Assembly: GCF_003026105.1 (NCBI RefSeq)
Contig: NZ_PYNW01000016.1
Coordinates: forward strand, 1 to 64,000
Direction: 5' to 3'
Length of the DNA: 64,000 bases
Source: Photobacterium sp. GB-56
GTDB taxonomy: Bacteria > Pseudomonadota > Gammaproteobacteria > Enterobacterales > Vibrionaceae
Part shown: positions 55,499 through 64,000 of the stretch, piece by piece
Numbering within the stretch: the stretch's first letter is position 1
Layout of the letters: every line of letters starts with the position of its first letter
Position numbers and translations under genes: made by a program
The notes under the pieces: generated by a model
The model's input: the letters and a program-made list of their open reading frames with translations, nothing else
The model's database searches: none
What the model was told of the DNA's origin: nothing

Positions 55499-57670
55499 TT
55501 ACATTGGTGTAAGCTTGGCGTACTGAGTCACCAACCACTTAATGCCTTCACCATTAAACGCCACCTGCACACGGCTTTGCGCGCCACTGCCTTCAAAGTT
55601 AATGATGGTGCCTTCACCAAATTTTGGATGTTCAACACGCTGACCTAGGTTAAAACCTGTCTCATTAAAGTTGTTATTCACCTGTGTTTGGCTAAAACGA
55701 CCACTGCTTGCCGGACGTGACACTTGCGCTTTCATGCGGACTTCTTCGACGAACTGGTCGGGAATTTCGCGGATAAAGCGTGAAGGTTTGTGGAAGTTAT
55801 CTTTACCGTATAAACGACGCATTTCAGCATACGTGATATACAGTTTTTGCATTGCACGGGTCATCCCCACGTAACACAAACGACGCTCTTCTTCTAAACG
55901 TCCCACTTCCTCTGTGGTACGTGAGCTAGGGAACATCCCCTCTTCTACACCCACCATAAATACTACCGGGAATTCTAGACCTTTAGCACTGTGCATCGTC
56001 ATCAGCTGCACCGCATCTTCAAAGTCATCCGCCTGACCATCACCGGCTTCTAATGCCGCATGGGCTAAGAAGGCCGCCAGTGGCGTCATGCTTTCTGCTT
56101 CTTCTGGGATTTCAAACTGGCGAGTTGCTGTGACCAATTCTTCTAAGTTTTCAATACGCGCTTGGGCTTTTTCGCCTTTTTCTTGCTCGTACATTGCACG
56201 TAAACCGGAATTTCGAATGACTTCATCGGTCTGCTGATACATTGGCAAGTCGGCGGTATCGTCTTCAAGCGCATTAATCAGCTCGATAAAACGACGTAAT
56301 GAATTCGCCGCACGACCTGCTAAAACTTGCTCTTCAAGCAAGGCAATACTCGATTGCCACATAGTTAAACCACGATCGCGAGCAGCTAAACGAATCGTCT
56401 CTAACGTGCGATCGCCCAAACCACGCGTCGGGGTATTTACCACACGCTCAAACGAGGCATCATCATTACGATTGGAGATTAAACGCATATAAGACAACGC
56501 ATCTTTTATCTCTTGGCGCTCGAAGAATCGCATACCACCGTAGATACGGTACGGCAGTCCAGCTTGAATTAATGCTTCTTCTAATACGCGAGATTGGGCA
56601 TTACTACGGTACAAGAAAGCCGTTTCGTTTAGGCTGCCACCTTGATCGCGCCATTCTTTGATTTTACCCACCGCAAAACGTGCTTCATCGAGCTCGTTAA
56701 ACGCAGAATAAAGCGAAATCGGCTCACCTTCACCGCCGTCAGTCCAAAGTTTCTTGCCCATACGCTCGTTGTTATTGGCAATCAACTCATTGGCAGCATT
56801 TAGAATATTGCCGGTCGAACGGTAGTTTTGTTCAAGGAAAATCGACGACGCATCTTTAAATTCATTTAAGAAACGCTGAATATTTTCAATTTTTGCCCCA
56901 CGCCAACCATAAATAGACTGGTCGTCATCACCTACGATCATCACATGGCAATCAGGTCCCGCCATTAAGCGTAACCATGCAAACTGAATGCTGTTGGTAT
57001 CTTGGAACTCGTCAACCAGAATGTGCTTAAAGCGTGCTTGGTAATGTTCACGGATATGCTTGTTATCGCGCAATAACTCATAAGATCGCAGCAATAGTTC
57101 AGCAAAATCGACCATACCCGCACGATCGCACGCTTCTTGGTAAGCGGTGTAAATACGCAGCCAAGTTTGTTCTACAGGATCGCTATAGGTTTCAACGTGT
57201 TTAGGACGTAAGCCTTCATCTTTCTTGGCATTGATATACCAAGCAGCCTGACGAGCGGGCCAATGCTTTTCATCTAGATTCTGCGCTTTGATCAAGCGAC
57301 GCAATAAACGCATCTGATCATCAGAATCCAAAATATTAAAATCTTCCGGCAAACGCGCATCAAGGTAGTGGGCACGAAGCATGCGGTGACATAGTCCGTG
57401 GAACGTACCATTCCACATCCCCGCACTTGAGCCGTGCATTAACTCATTAATACGCCCACGCATTTCTGCGGCCGCTTTGTTGGTAAAGGTCACCGACATA
57501 ATCGAATACGGTGATGCTTGCTCTACCGATAACAACCAAGCAATGCGATGAACCAGCACTCGTGTCTTACCACTACCGGCGCCAGCCAGTACGAGGTGGT
57601 TACCCAACGGCGCTGCCACCGCTTCTCTTTGTTTATCATTGAGCCCGTCTAATAGGAGTGAAACGTCCAT
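55499..57670 (-). CDS. uvrD: DNA helicase II
   Basis: 723 residues, superfamily 1A helicase acting in nucleotide-excision and mismatch repair. Walker A AGAGSGKT at 29-36, motif Ia TFTNKAAAEMRGR, motif II VDEFQDTN, motif III GDDDQSIYGWRG, motif IV QNYRST and motif VI YVGMTRAMQ are present. The C-terminal Tudor-like domain (GFNLGQRVEHPKFGEGTIIN) that binds RNA polymerase/UvrB is complete. Single gene with shared terminator. Confidence 0.98.
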   Translation of the reverse strand: MDVSLLLDGLNDKQREAVAAPLGNHLVLAGAGSGKTRVLVHRIAWLLSVEQASPYSIMSVTFTNKAAAEMRGRINELMHGSSAGMWNGTFHGLCHRMLRAHYLDARLPEDFNILDSDDQMRLLRRLIKAQNLDEKHWPARQAAWYINAKKDEGLRPKHVETYSDPVEQTWLRIYTAYQEACDRAGMVDFAELLLRSYELLRDNKHIREHYQARFKHILVDEFQDTNSIQFAWLRLMAGPDCHVMIVGDDDQSIYGWRGAKIENIQRFLNEFKDASSIFLEQNYRSTGNILNAANELIANNNERMGKKLWTDGGEGEPISLYSAFNELDEARFAVGKIKEWRDQGGSLNETAFLYRSNAQSRVLEEALIQAGLPYRIYGGMRFFERQEIKDALSYMRLISNRNDDASFERVVNTPTRGLGDRTLETIRLAARDRGLTMWQSSIALLEEQVLAGRAANSLRRFIELINALEDDTADLPMYQQTDEVIRNSGLRAMYEQEKGEKAQARIENLEELVTATRQFEIPEEAESMTPLAAFLAHAALEAGDGQADDFEDAVQLMTMHSAKGLEFPVVFMVGVEEGMFPSSRTTEEVGRLEEERRLCYVGMTRAMQKLYITYAEMRRLYGKDNFHKPSRFIREIPDQFVEEVRMKAQVSRPASSGRFSQTQVNNNFNETGFNLGQRVEHPKFGEGTIINFEGSGAQSRVQVAFNGEGIKWLVTQYAKLTPM

Positions 57671-57885
57671 CGCTATCTACTGGTTATTTATACAATGGTG
57701 ATGATTATAACAGCACGAAAAAAGATTGCCTCGATATCTTCATCTTTCCTTGGTGCAGAAAATTGTTTTAATTTTAATCATTTTTTTTCGCAATAAATAT
57801 CAGCCTTCCCCTTTCCTATTAAACAGAGCGTTTTAACGCCACATAAAAATCAGCCAACTAAGTTATATCTCAAGAGGATTTCATC

Positions 57886-58149
57886 ATGAACAACGTAAAC
57901 AAACTTGCACTCGCATCAGCCATGACAGGTCTTATCGCATTAGCAGGTACAGTAGCCTCAACTTCTGCCGTTGCTGGCGAAGCAAAAGAAAAATGTTATG
58001 GGGTGGCGAAAGCAGGAAAAAATGACTGCGCAACCAAAACAACATCATGTGCAGGCTCAGCGAAAGAAGATGGTCAAAAAGATGCCTTCATTGCGATGCC
58101 TAAAGGGCTTTGCGATCGCCTTCATGGTGGTTCAACAGAGTCTGCATAA
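57886..58149 (+). CDS. bufA1: bufferin-type DUF2282 precursor peptide
   Basis: 87 residues: a Sec signal peptide (cleavage near AVA|GEA, residue 30) and a 57-residue mature part with exactly four cysteines (37, 48, 55, 76) in the family pattern KCYGVAKAGKNDC..SCAG..KGLC. DUF2282 proteins encoded next to DUF692 and DUF2063 are bufferins: ribosomally made peptides whose cysteines are oxidised to thiooxazole-type groups and which bind copper in the periplasm. GAGG lies upstream of the ATG. The stop overlaps the next start (TAATG). The gene family is known; its role here is inferred. Confidence 0.88.
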   Translation: MNNVNKLALASAMTGLIALAGTVASTSAVAGEAKEKCYGVAKAGKNDCATKTTSCAGSAKEDGQKDAFIAMPKGLCDRLHGGSTESA

Positions 58150-59012
58150 TGAGCTATCCATTATTAACGGATATGGTTGGGGTGGGTTTACGCTCACCTC
58201 ATCACCAACCGATTATCGCGCAACGTCCGGATATTGGCTGGCTTGAGATTCATAGTGAAAACTATTTCAACCGCCATTCGCCTCAATATCAACAACTGTT
58301 AGCCATCATCGAGCATTACCCGATGAGTTGTCATGGTATTGGGCTATCCCTTGGCTCAGTCGATCCGATTAACCGTGAGCATTTAAAGCAACTGAAACAA
58401 CTCATTGACGTTGTTAATCCTTTTGCGGTTTCAGATCACCTCAGTTGGAGTTCAGTTAACGGTCAATACTTTAACGATTTACTTCCTCTGCCTTATACCG
58501 AAGAAGCGCTTGATGTTTTCTGTACGCATGTCGAACAAGTGCAAGATTACCTCAACAGACAATTATTAATTGAAAACCCATCGAGCTATCTCAGTTTTAA
58601 GCACTCAGTTATACCGGAATGGGAGTTTCTAACTGCCGTTCAACAACGCACAGGATGTGGCTTGTTATTAGATTTAAACAATCTTTACGTCAATAGCTTT
58701 AACCATCAGTTTGATTGCCAAACTTATTTAGATGCCATCAATCCCGATACGGTAAAAGAGATCCACCTTGCAGGCTTTACGGTTAAACAATTCCCTGAAG
58801 GGGAAATATGGATTGATACCCATAGTAAGCCGGTAAGTGAGCCTGTATGGAAACTTTATCGTCAATGGATACAGCAAAATGGTAAGCATACTCCAACCTT
58901 AATAGAGTGGGATGCAGAGTTACCATCATTAGAGATACTCCTTGCTGAAGCGGCTAAAGCGAACGCGTTCCTTCAACGAGAACATCACCATGAAATATGC
59001 CGTCAACAATGA
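58149..59012 (+). CDS. bufB: DUF692 multinuclear-iron oxidase, bufferin maturase
   Basis: About 287 residues, a TIM-barrel of the MbnB/DUF692 family. Metal-ligand motifs are all there: LEIHSENYF (His, Glu), SDHLSW (Asp-His), ENPSSY (Glu), LLDLNNLYVN (Asp), EIHLAGF (His) and DTHSKP (His). MbnB relatives use a mixed-valent iron centre and oxygen to modify peptide cysteines. Start MSYPLLTDMVGVG at 58149 was chosen over the longer frame from 58110 because it directly overlaps the precursor stop and fits the family start. Confidence 0.9.
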   Translation: MSYPLLTDMVGVGLRSPHHQPIIAQRPDIGWLEIHSENYFNRHSPQYQQLLAIIEHYPMSCHGIGLSLGSVDPINREHLKQLKQLIDVVNPFAVSDHLSWSSVNGQYFNDLLPLPYTEEALDVFCTHVEQVQDYLNRQLLIENPSSYLSFKHSVIPEWEFLTAVQQRTGCGLLLDLNNLYVNSFNHQFDCQTYLDAINPDTVKEIHLAGFTVKQFPEGEIWIDTHSKPVSEPVWKLYRQWIQQNGKHTPTLIEWDAELPSLEILLAEAAKANAFLQREHHHEICRQQ

Positions 59013-59808
59013 ACTGCACCAGCTCCAAAGCGCCTTTTCCGATGCGCTGCAATACAAACACAGTCATGCATCTACAACGATAAAAGCCACCAGCTTTAGT
59101 GCCGAGCAACACCTACAAATTTATCGAAATAATTTTATTTTGAGTTTAACCGATATTCTTTCGGCAACGTATCCCGCAGTCTTGGCGATGATCGGCCATG
59201 ACTGTTTTGTTCAACTGGCACGATTACACATACTGCATTCTCCCTTAACCCAAGGCGATGTGAGCCATTACGGTGAAGGGTTTCATCACACTATTGCAAA
59301 TAATGAAACCATCAACAAAGCCTTACCGTATTTATCGGATCTCGCTCAACTCGAATGGTACCGAGATATTGTCAGCCGCATGCCGTCACAACAACACGGT
59401 TTTCCATTTGAAAAATTACAACACCTTCAAAATTCAGAAAATGCCGATGCCTTTGGACAAAGCTATTTTCATATTCCTACGGCAACCTATGTTTTGACCA
59501 GCCAGTATAGTGTCGGGGATTTGTGGCATATTGTAGAGGGTGAAAGGCTCAACCATCACGCATCAGCGTTTTCTAGCGCTGATGATCCATTGGCAGCACT
59601 AGATATTGATCAGCCACAAACCGTGGTTATTCAATTACGTGGCAACGAAATATTAACGCAGGTTATCTCTTCAGATCTCAAGGCGTTAATCATTCACTGC
59701 CAACAACAAAAATCACTTCAACAAGCCTCTCCACAGATGCTTGAACAACTACCTTTATTATTTGAATATCAACTCACCGACGATATCGTGGAGGCAAACG
59801 ATGGATAG
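58990..59808 (+). CDS. bufC: DUF2063 partner protein of the bufferin maturase
   Basis: About 272 residues. The N-terminal HNxxLQxAFxxAL-like start (NELHQLQSAFSDALQ) and SFSAEQHLQIYRNNFILSLTDILSATYPAVLAMIG are diagnostic of DUF2063. In MbnB-MbnC type systems the partner helps recognise the peptide. ATG at 58990 overlaps bufB by 23 bases; the open frame from 58942 has no ribosome binding site. The C-terminal half is more divergent. Confidence 0.85.
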   Translation: MKYAVNNELHQLQSAFSDALQYKHSHASTTIKATSFSAEQHLQIYRNNFILSLTDILSATYPAVLAMIGHDCFVQLARLHILHSPLTQGDVSHYGEGFHHTIANNETINKALPYLSDLAQLEWYRDIVSRMPSQQHGFPFEKLQHLQNSENADAFGQSYFHIPTATYVLTSQYSVGDLWHIVEGERLNHHASAFSSADDPLAALDIDQPQTVVIQLRGNEILTQVISSDLKALIIHCQQQKSLQQASPQMLEQLPLLFEYQLTDDIVEANDG

Positions 59809-60253
59809 TTTTATTCGCAGTATCGACCCTTTTTTCTCACGGCTAACGACCCCTTTTATCCCACTTGTGCTGCTCTTTACTCGTCTCTGGGTTGCATGGG
59901 TATTTTTTCAATCTGGCATGATCAAATACTCAAGCTGGGACAGCACCTTATACCTTTTTGAATACGAGTATCATGTACCTTTATTACCATGGCACTGGGC
60001 GGCATATATTGGTACTGCGGTTGAAGTCTTTATCCCTATTTTTCTCACGCTGGGGCTATTTACTCGCCCGATGGCATTCGTACTTTTTGGATTTAACGTC
60101 ATGGCAGTCATTTCCTATCCCGCACTTTGGGAAAAAGGATTTTATGATCACCAACTGTGGGGAATGATGCTACTCACCAATGTGATCTGGGGGGCGGGAA
60201 GTCTGTCTTTTGATCACTTATTTAATCGTGGCCACCTTCACCATTCTTTCTAA
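59801..60253 (+). CDS. DoxX-family membrane protein of the bufferin operon
   Basis: About 150 residues with four transmembrane helices, beginning MDSFIRSIDPFFSRLTTPFIPLVLLFTRLWVAWVFFQSGMIKYSSW; this is the DoxX pattern seen at the end of many DUF2282-DUF692-DUF2063 operons. Exact role unknown, presumably redox or membrane support. ATG at 59801 follows a clear GGAGG and overlaps the bufC stop by 8 bases. Confidence 0.86.
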   Translation: MDSFIRSIDPFFSRLTTPFIPLVLLFTRLWVAWVFFQSGMIKYSSWDSTLYLFEYEYHVPLLPWHWAAYIGTAVEVFIPIFLTLGLFTRPMAFVLFGFNVMAVISYPALWEKGFYDHQLWGMMLLTNVIWGAGSLSFDHLFNRGHLHHSF

Positions 60254-60286
60254 ATATCGATCGTGTTTTAATATGCTATACGCAAT

Positions 60287-60314
60287 AAAAAAGCGACCCA
60301 TGGTCGCTTTTTTT
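60287..60314. terminator. bidirectional terminator between the bufferin operon and yigB
   Basis: AAAAAAGCGACC / GGTCGCTTTTTTT with a CAT loop; strong T-runs on both strands. On the minus side it overlaps the yigB stop. Confidence 0.92.
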
Positions 60315-61041
60315 ACTGCTCTAATCCGACAATCTCAAGCAGCTGCGCCAATTGCGTAATTTCTACATCGGGTAGAATCAACGCTTGCGATTGCTGCTGA
60401 ATCAATTTTTGTTGATCGTTAAACCAACACGCTTGAAAGCCATGCTGTTTCGCGCCTTTTACATCGGTAATAAGATGATCACCAACATGTAAGATTGTCG
60501 CGGCTGGTACATTTAGGGTATTAACCGCAAGGTTAAATAAATCTGCCTCAGGTTTTGCTAAACCATCTTTGCCCGCTTGAAACACCTCGACAAAATATGT
60601 CGCTAAGCCAATTTTTTCTGCATCAACATTACCATTTGTTAGCCCGACTAGCGGAAAATGATCACTTAATTGTTGTAATACTCGATGCGTTTCTGCAGGA
60701 ACATCGACTTGGTTGCGAACAGCCAGTACAGTATCTAACCCCTGCTGCGCTAAAATTTCTGCCTCTGATAGACGAAACCCTAGCTGCATTAAACCTATTT
60801 TAATGGTTTCATATCGCCACAAACTGACATCATGTTTGAGCATTGGATCTAGCATCGCTAATTGCGATTTAAGCGATGACCAAACGGTTTTATCAATTAT
60901 GATACGTGACGGTAAGATCTGCGTTAACCAGTCAAGCATTGCTTGTTCAGCACGAACAATCACCGGACGGTTATCGTATAAGGTATCGTCAAGATCAAAA
61001 GTTAAGGCACTAATTGGCGTTAATTGGCGGTAAAAATGCAT
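60313..61041 (-). CDS. yigB: HAD-superfamily phosphatase YigB
   Basis: About 242 residues. HAD motif I FDLDDTLYDN (nucleophile and acid Asp), motif II (GLTNGN), and motif IV (LHVGDHLITDVKGAKQHG) are present. E. coli YigB dephosphorylates FMN and 5-amino-6-(5-phosphoribitylamino)uracil, supplying a missing riboflavin step. ATG at 61041 (MHFYRQLTPISALTFDL) matches E. coli YigB's start; a 10-codon longer frame is disregarded. Last gene of the lysA-dapF-DUF484-xerC-yigB block. Confidence 0.94.
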   Translation of the reverse strand: MHFYRQLTPISALTFDLDDTLYDNRPVIVRAEQAMLDWLTQILPSRIIIDKTVWSSLKSQLAMLDPMLKHDVSLWRYETIKIGLMQLGFRLSEAEILAQQGLDTVLAVRNQVDVPAETHRVLQQLSDHFPLVGLTNGNVDAEKIGLATYFVEVFQAGKDGLAKPEADLFNLAVNTLNVPAATILHVGDHLITDVKGAKQHGFQACWFNDQQKLIQQQSQALILPDVEITQLAQLLEIVGLEQ

Positions 61042-61073
61042 AATTTCTCTGTATTGATACGTAGCAGTCAATG

Positions 61074-61979
61074 TTATTTATTACGCTTAGCACGAGGATG
61101 TGCTTCATCATACACTTTCGCTAAATGCTGAAAATCCAAATGAGTATAGATTTGGGTTGTCGATAAATTTGCGTGACCTAAAAGCTCTTGTACTGCACGT
61201 AAATCGCCGCTCGATTCCAACATATGTGTCGCAAAACTGTGACGTAGTTTATGGGGGTTAATGTGGCTTGATACTGCCTGTTTTTGTCCCCATTCCGCCA
61301 TTCTTTTCTGCACATTTCGAGTCGAAATACGCGTGCCTAATTTAGACACAAACAGTGCTGGCTCTTCTGCTTGAGCAAGATTATCACGCAACTTCAGCCA
61401 TTTCGCTACCCATTCACGAGCAAGGCCAGAGAAAGGAACCACCCTTTCTTTATCGCCCTTACCAATTACCCGTAAGTCGCCTTTGCTTAAACTGATATGA
61501 CGCACATCAATACCAACCAACTCGGCTAAACGTAACCCTGCACCGTACATCAATTCCATCATTGCGCGATCACGAATTGCTAATGGATCATCATCGTTAA
61601 CATCCAACAATTGATTCATTTCATCCACATCCAAATTCTTGGGTAATGGACGTGCTTTTCGTGGCGCCGCAACGCCTTTTGCAGGGTTGGCTTTTAAAAC
61701 ATTTTGGTGGACTAAAAAATCAAAAAAACTTCGCAAGGCTGATAAGCGCATCGCAAGGCTACTCGCCTTTAAGCCATCTCGCATCCCTTTACTGGCGATT
61801 TGACGAACCCAACCGGCATCCACTTGCTGCCAATTATCGACGCTCAATTCGACCAATTGTTCAGCAATACGCGTTAGCTGACGCTTATAATTTTGCTGAG
61901 TATGTAAGCTTAGTTCACGTTCACTACGTAAATATTCGTAGAAACGTTCAAGTGGTTGTTCCAAGCTGCGGGGCAACAT
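61074..61979 (-). CDS. xerC: site-specific tyrosine recombinase XerC
   Basis: 301 residues; with XerD it resolves chromosome dimers at dif. N-terminal SAM-like core-binding domain (about 1-95) and catalytic domain with the conserved arginines and histidines: [29 protein letters not shown] and the tyrosine in [13 protein letters not shown] at 61979 directly follows the DUF484 stop and matches V. cholerae XerC's start (LP..L..PLERFYE); the GTG at 61997 is a poorer choice. Confidence 0.97.
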   Translation of the reverse strand: MLPRSLEQPLERFYEYLRSERELSLHTQQNYKRQLTRIAEQLVELSVDNWQQVDAGWVRQIASKGMRDGLKASSLAMRLSALRSFFDFLVHQNVLKANPAKGVAAPRKARPLPKNLDVDEMNQLLDVNDDDPLAIRDRAMMELMYGAGLRLAELVGIDVRHISLSKGDLRVIGKGDKERVVPFSGLAREWVAKWLKLRDNLAQAEEPALFVSKLGTRISTRNVQKRMAEWGQKQAVSSHINPHKLRHSFATHMLESSGDLRAVQELLGHANLSTTQIYTHLDFQHLAKVYDEAHPRAKRNK

Positions 61980-61980
61980 A

Positions 61981-62685
61981 TTAGTCAATAACCTCACGGG
62001 TATATTGCCAATGCTCTATCAGGTAACTAATGGTTGTTGCTAACTGCTCAACAAACAAGGTGTCCATTTCGGGTTGAAAATGTCCACCATCTGCGCTCGC
62101 AAAACTCAATACACCATTGGCAGCCGATCGACCTAATGGCAACACAATAAACGATCCTAACTGCGGCGGATGGCTATATAACAATTCAGCTTCAGGACGA
62201 CGTAAGCGGCCTAAATACGGACGATCTTGAATTAAACGAGAACGATAAAAATCGTTAAATTGGCGACGTTCGAGATATAACAACTTATCTTCGCTATCAA
62301 ACAAGCGAAGACAAACAGAAAGATCCAATTGCGCCGCTAAGGTATCAATAATCGTCAGTACCTGATAAATATTATGGCATTGTAATAATTGTACTTGAGC
62401 ATTAGAGAACAAGACCGATAACTCACCACTTTTGGTTGCATTGGCGAGTAACGTGGCATGTTGTTGCTCAAGCTCGGCGATCCGTAGTCGTAGTCGCTCT
62501 AATTGAATATCAACCAGAGAGACGGTACCACGCTCTTGATGAGGGATCCGCACCTCACTCAACCACTCCGATTGACGTGAAAAAAAAGTGGGATTATTGC
62601 GCAAGTAAGTTACAACTGCTTGCTCATTCAGCACCTCATTCAAGTCATCCCCTGATGAACAAGTTTGCTGAGAATGTGTTGTCAT
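61981..62685 (-). CDS. yigA: DUF484 (YigA) family protein
   Basis: 234 residues: an N-terminal DUF484 segment ([31 protein letters not shown]), a coiled-coil-like stretch (about 65-85) and a C-terminal GAF-like domain (about 95-230). The family lies between dapF and xerC throughout the gamma-proteobacteria; its function is unknown. Overlaps dapF by four bases. Confidence 0.93.
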   Translation of the reverse strand: MTTHSQQTCSSGDDLNEVLNEQAVVTYLRNNPTFFSRQSEWLSEVRIPHQERGTVSLVDIQLERLRLRIAELEQQHATLLANATKSGELSVLFSNAQVQLLQCHNIYQVLTIIDTLAAQLDLSVCLRLFDSEDKLLYLERRQFNDFYRSRLIQDRPYLGRLRRPEAELLYSHPPQLGSFIVLPLGRSAANGVLSFASADGGHFQPEMDTLFVEQLATTISYLIEHWQYTREVID

Positions 62686-63512
62686 TGAATAAATTGTCCG
62701 TCAAAAACGTGAGCGGCAGGGCCGGTCATAAATAATGGTTTACCTTCCCCCGCCCAACGAATATATAAATCACCACCAGGTAGAGAAACTTTTACATTTT
62801 CATCCAGCAAACCTTGCACTCGCCCAATCGCAACCGCCGCACAGGCACCGCTACCACAAGCTTGCGTTTCACCCGCACCACGCTCATAAACGCGCAAACG
62901 CACGTTATTGCGATCGAGCACTTGCATAAAGCCAGCATTAACACGCTCAGGAAAACGTTCATGGGATTCTAATAACGGGCCTAATGTATCGACATCGGCA
63001 GTATCAACATCATCAACCATCGTTACACAGTGCGGATTCCCCATACTTGCCGCGCCACAGAAAAGCGTGTGCTCACCTGCACGTAAAATATAGGTTTTTT
63101 CAGCCTGTTTAGCTTTCATCGGGATCTTGCTCGGTTCAAAGATCGGCACGCCCATATTCACTGTCACCTGATTATCATTTTCAAGTTTCAGCAACATTTT
63201 CCCTGCTTTTGTACTCACCGAAATATGGTATTTATTGGTTAACCCTTTCATTGAAACAAAACGGGCAAAACAACGGGCACCGTTACCACATTGTTCGACT
63301 TCACTACCATCAGCATTAAAAATACGGTAATGAAAATCCGTTTCAGGATCATAAGGCGGTTCAACCACTAACAGTTGGTCAAAGCCGATACCACGATGTC
63401 GATCCGCCAAACGGCGGATCGCATCAGGTGAAAAAAATACATTTTGTGTCACGCAGTCAACAACAACAAAGTCATTGCCTAACCCATGCATTTTGGAAAA
63501 GTTAATCTGCAT
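62682..63512 (-). CDS. dapF: diaminopimelate epimerase
   Basis: 276 residues. Interconverts LL- and meso-diaminopimelate for peptidoglycan and lysine. The two catalytic cysteines lie in [13 protein letters not shown] motifs: QCGNGARCF (Cys75) and ACGSGACAA (near 219). The two-domain symmetric fold and GLGNDF start are complete. Preceded by lysA and followed by DUF484 in one operon. Confidence 0.97.
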   Translation of the reverse strand: MQINFSKMHGLGNDFVVVDCVTQNVFFSPDAIRRLADRHRGIGFDQLLVVEPPYDPETDFHYRIFNADGSEVEQCGNGARCFARFVSMKGLTNKYHISVSTKAGKMLLKLENDNQVTVNMGVPIFEPSKIPMKAKQAEKTYILRAGEHTLFCGAASMGNPHCVTMVDDVDTADVDTLGPLLESHERFPERVNAGFMQVLDRNNVRLRVYERGAGETQACGSGACAAVAIGRVQGLLDENVKVSLPGGDLYIRWAGEGKPLFMTGPAAHVFDGQFIQ

Positions 63513-63550
63513 GATGTTCCTTAATTTTTTTCATTTCATCGCAGCCATGA

Positions 63551-64000
63551 TTACTGAATAATCTGTTCTAGTTGCCACAGTTGCGCTAGCGTTTCACGCT
63601 CACGAACAACATGAGCCTGTTCACCGTCGACCATAATTTCAGCCGCACGAGCACGGGTATTGTAATTCGATGCCATCACAAAGCCATAAGCGCCTGCTGA
63701 ACGAACTGCTAATAAATCACCTTGCGCTAAACATAAACTGCGATCTTTACCGATAAAGTCACCGGTTTCACAAATAGGTCCAACTAAATCGTAGACATGC
63801 GCTTCACCCTGACGCGGGCTAACCGGCACAATGTCTTGCCACGCTGAATATAACGTCGGACGAATTAAATCATTCATTGCCGCATCAACAATGGCGAAGT
63901 TTTTATGTTCAGTATGCTTTAGAAACTCAACTTTTGTCAGTAATACACCCGCATTCGCAGCAATAGCGCGTCCTGGCTCAAAAATCAGCTCCAAATCAGG
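63551..64000 (-). CDS. lysA: diaminopimelate decarboxylase, C-terminal part
   Basis: The last 150 or so residues of LysA; the gene runs off the right edge. Visible motifs: EPGRAIAANAGVLL, DAAMNDLIRPTLY, CETGDFIGKDR (Cys-Glu of the active site) and the GAYGFVMASNYNTR PLP-domain segment. Makes L-lysine from meso-diaminopimelate with PLP. Ends 38 bases before dapF, so lysine and cell-wall genes are in one block. Confidence 0.95.
   Translation of the reverse strand, partial: PDLELIFEPGRAIAANAGVLLTKVEFLKHTEHKNFAIVDAAMNDLIRPTLYSAWQDIVPVSPRQGEAHVYDLVGPICETGDFIGKDRSLCLAQGDLLAVRSAGAYGFVMASNYNTRARAAEIMVDGEQAHVVRERETLAQLWQLEQIIQ

Noticed and set aside
1..64000. CRISPR arrays, insertion sequences, integron att sites or prophage genes
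   Set aside because: No repeat-spacer pattern, transposase, integrase other than the core recombinase XerC, or phage structural gene was seen.

Overview
The window reads as a piece of the main chromosome of a Vibrionaceae bacterium, most likely a Photobacterium. It is AT-rich. It holds a 12-gene eps/gsp type II secretion operon. The polA-spf-engB-csr-yihI-hemN-ntrC-ntrB-glnA order matches the enterobacterial polA/glnA neighbourhood in mirror image. The first bases are the 5' end of a 16S rRNA gene whose variable region looks Photobacterium-like. The genus is inferred from recalled sequences, not from an alignment. Almost everything is core genome: I see no insertion sequence, prophage, CRISPR array or integron.

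Layout. 1-735: 5' end of 16S rRNA (minus strand) with boxA leader and P1 promoter. 736-9900: membrane-anchored RRM protein, murI, btuB under a cobalamin riboswitch, trmA, yijD-fabR facing sthA, and cysQ-nudE. 10060-21310: the type II secretion operon gspCDEFGHIJKLMN on the minus strand. 21590-25020: hslR, hslO, pckA. 25166-32266: AsmA-like protein, GNAT-thioesterase fusion, dtd, yihY, a DUF2959 lipoprotein and typA. 32267-37592: nitrogen regulon core (glnA, a DUF4124 protein, ntrB, ntrC) with a sigma-54 promoter and three NtrC sites. 37710-44384: add, hemN, DUF2489, yihI, a methyltransferase, a csr RNA, a cytochrome c4 and engB. 44385-49071: polA surrounded by small RNAs. 49072-57670: yhhQ, DUF3630, recQ, rarD, ggt, uvrD. 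57886-60253: a bufferin-type copper-stress operon (DUF2282, DUF692, DUF2063, DoxX). 60313-64000: yigB, xerC, DUF484, dapF and a partial lysA.

The least visible content is RNA. Within about 7 kb on the minus strand lie a CsrB/CsrC-type RNA with about 24 GGA motifs (42175-42631), Spot 42 (45056-45161), RyhB behind two Fur boxes (48748-48920), and a compact unassigned sRNA candidate downstream of Spot 42 (44718-44818). A further structured RNA candidate lies on the plus strand between the DUF3630 gene and recQ (50351-50518). None overlaps a plausible protein gene. Carbon (Spot 42, Csr), iron (RyhB) and nitrogen (NtrBC) regulators are thus clustered around polA and glnA.

The best candidate for a recently described system is the bufferin operon: a small secreted four-cysteine precursor, a multinuclear-iron oxidase of the DUF692 family, its DUF2063 partner and a DoxX membrane protein, all translationally overlapping. 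Start codons were re-chosen where ribosome binding sites or family N-termini argued for it. All functions rest on motif and sequence recognition by eye; no database search was run.
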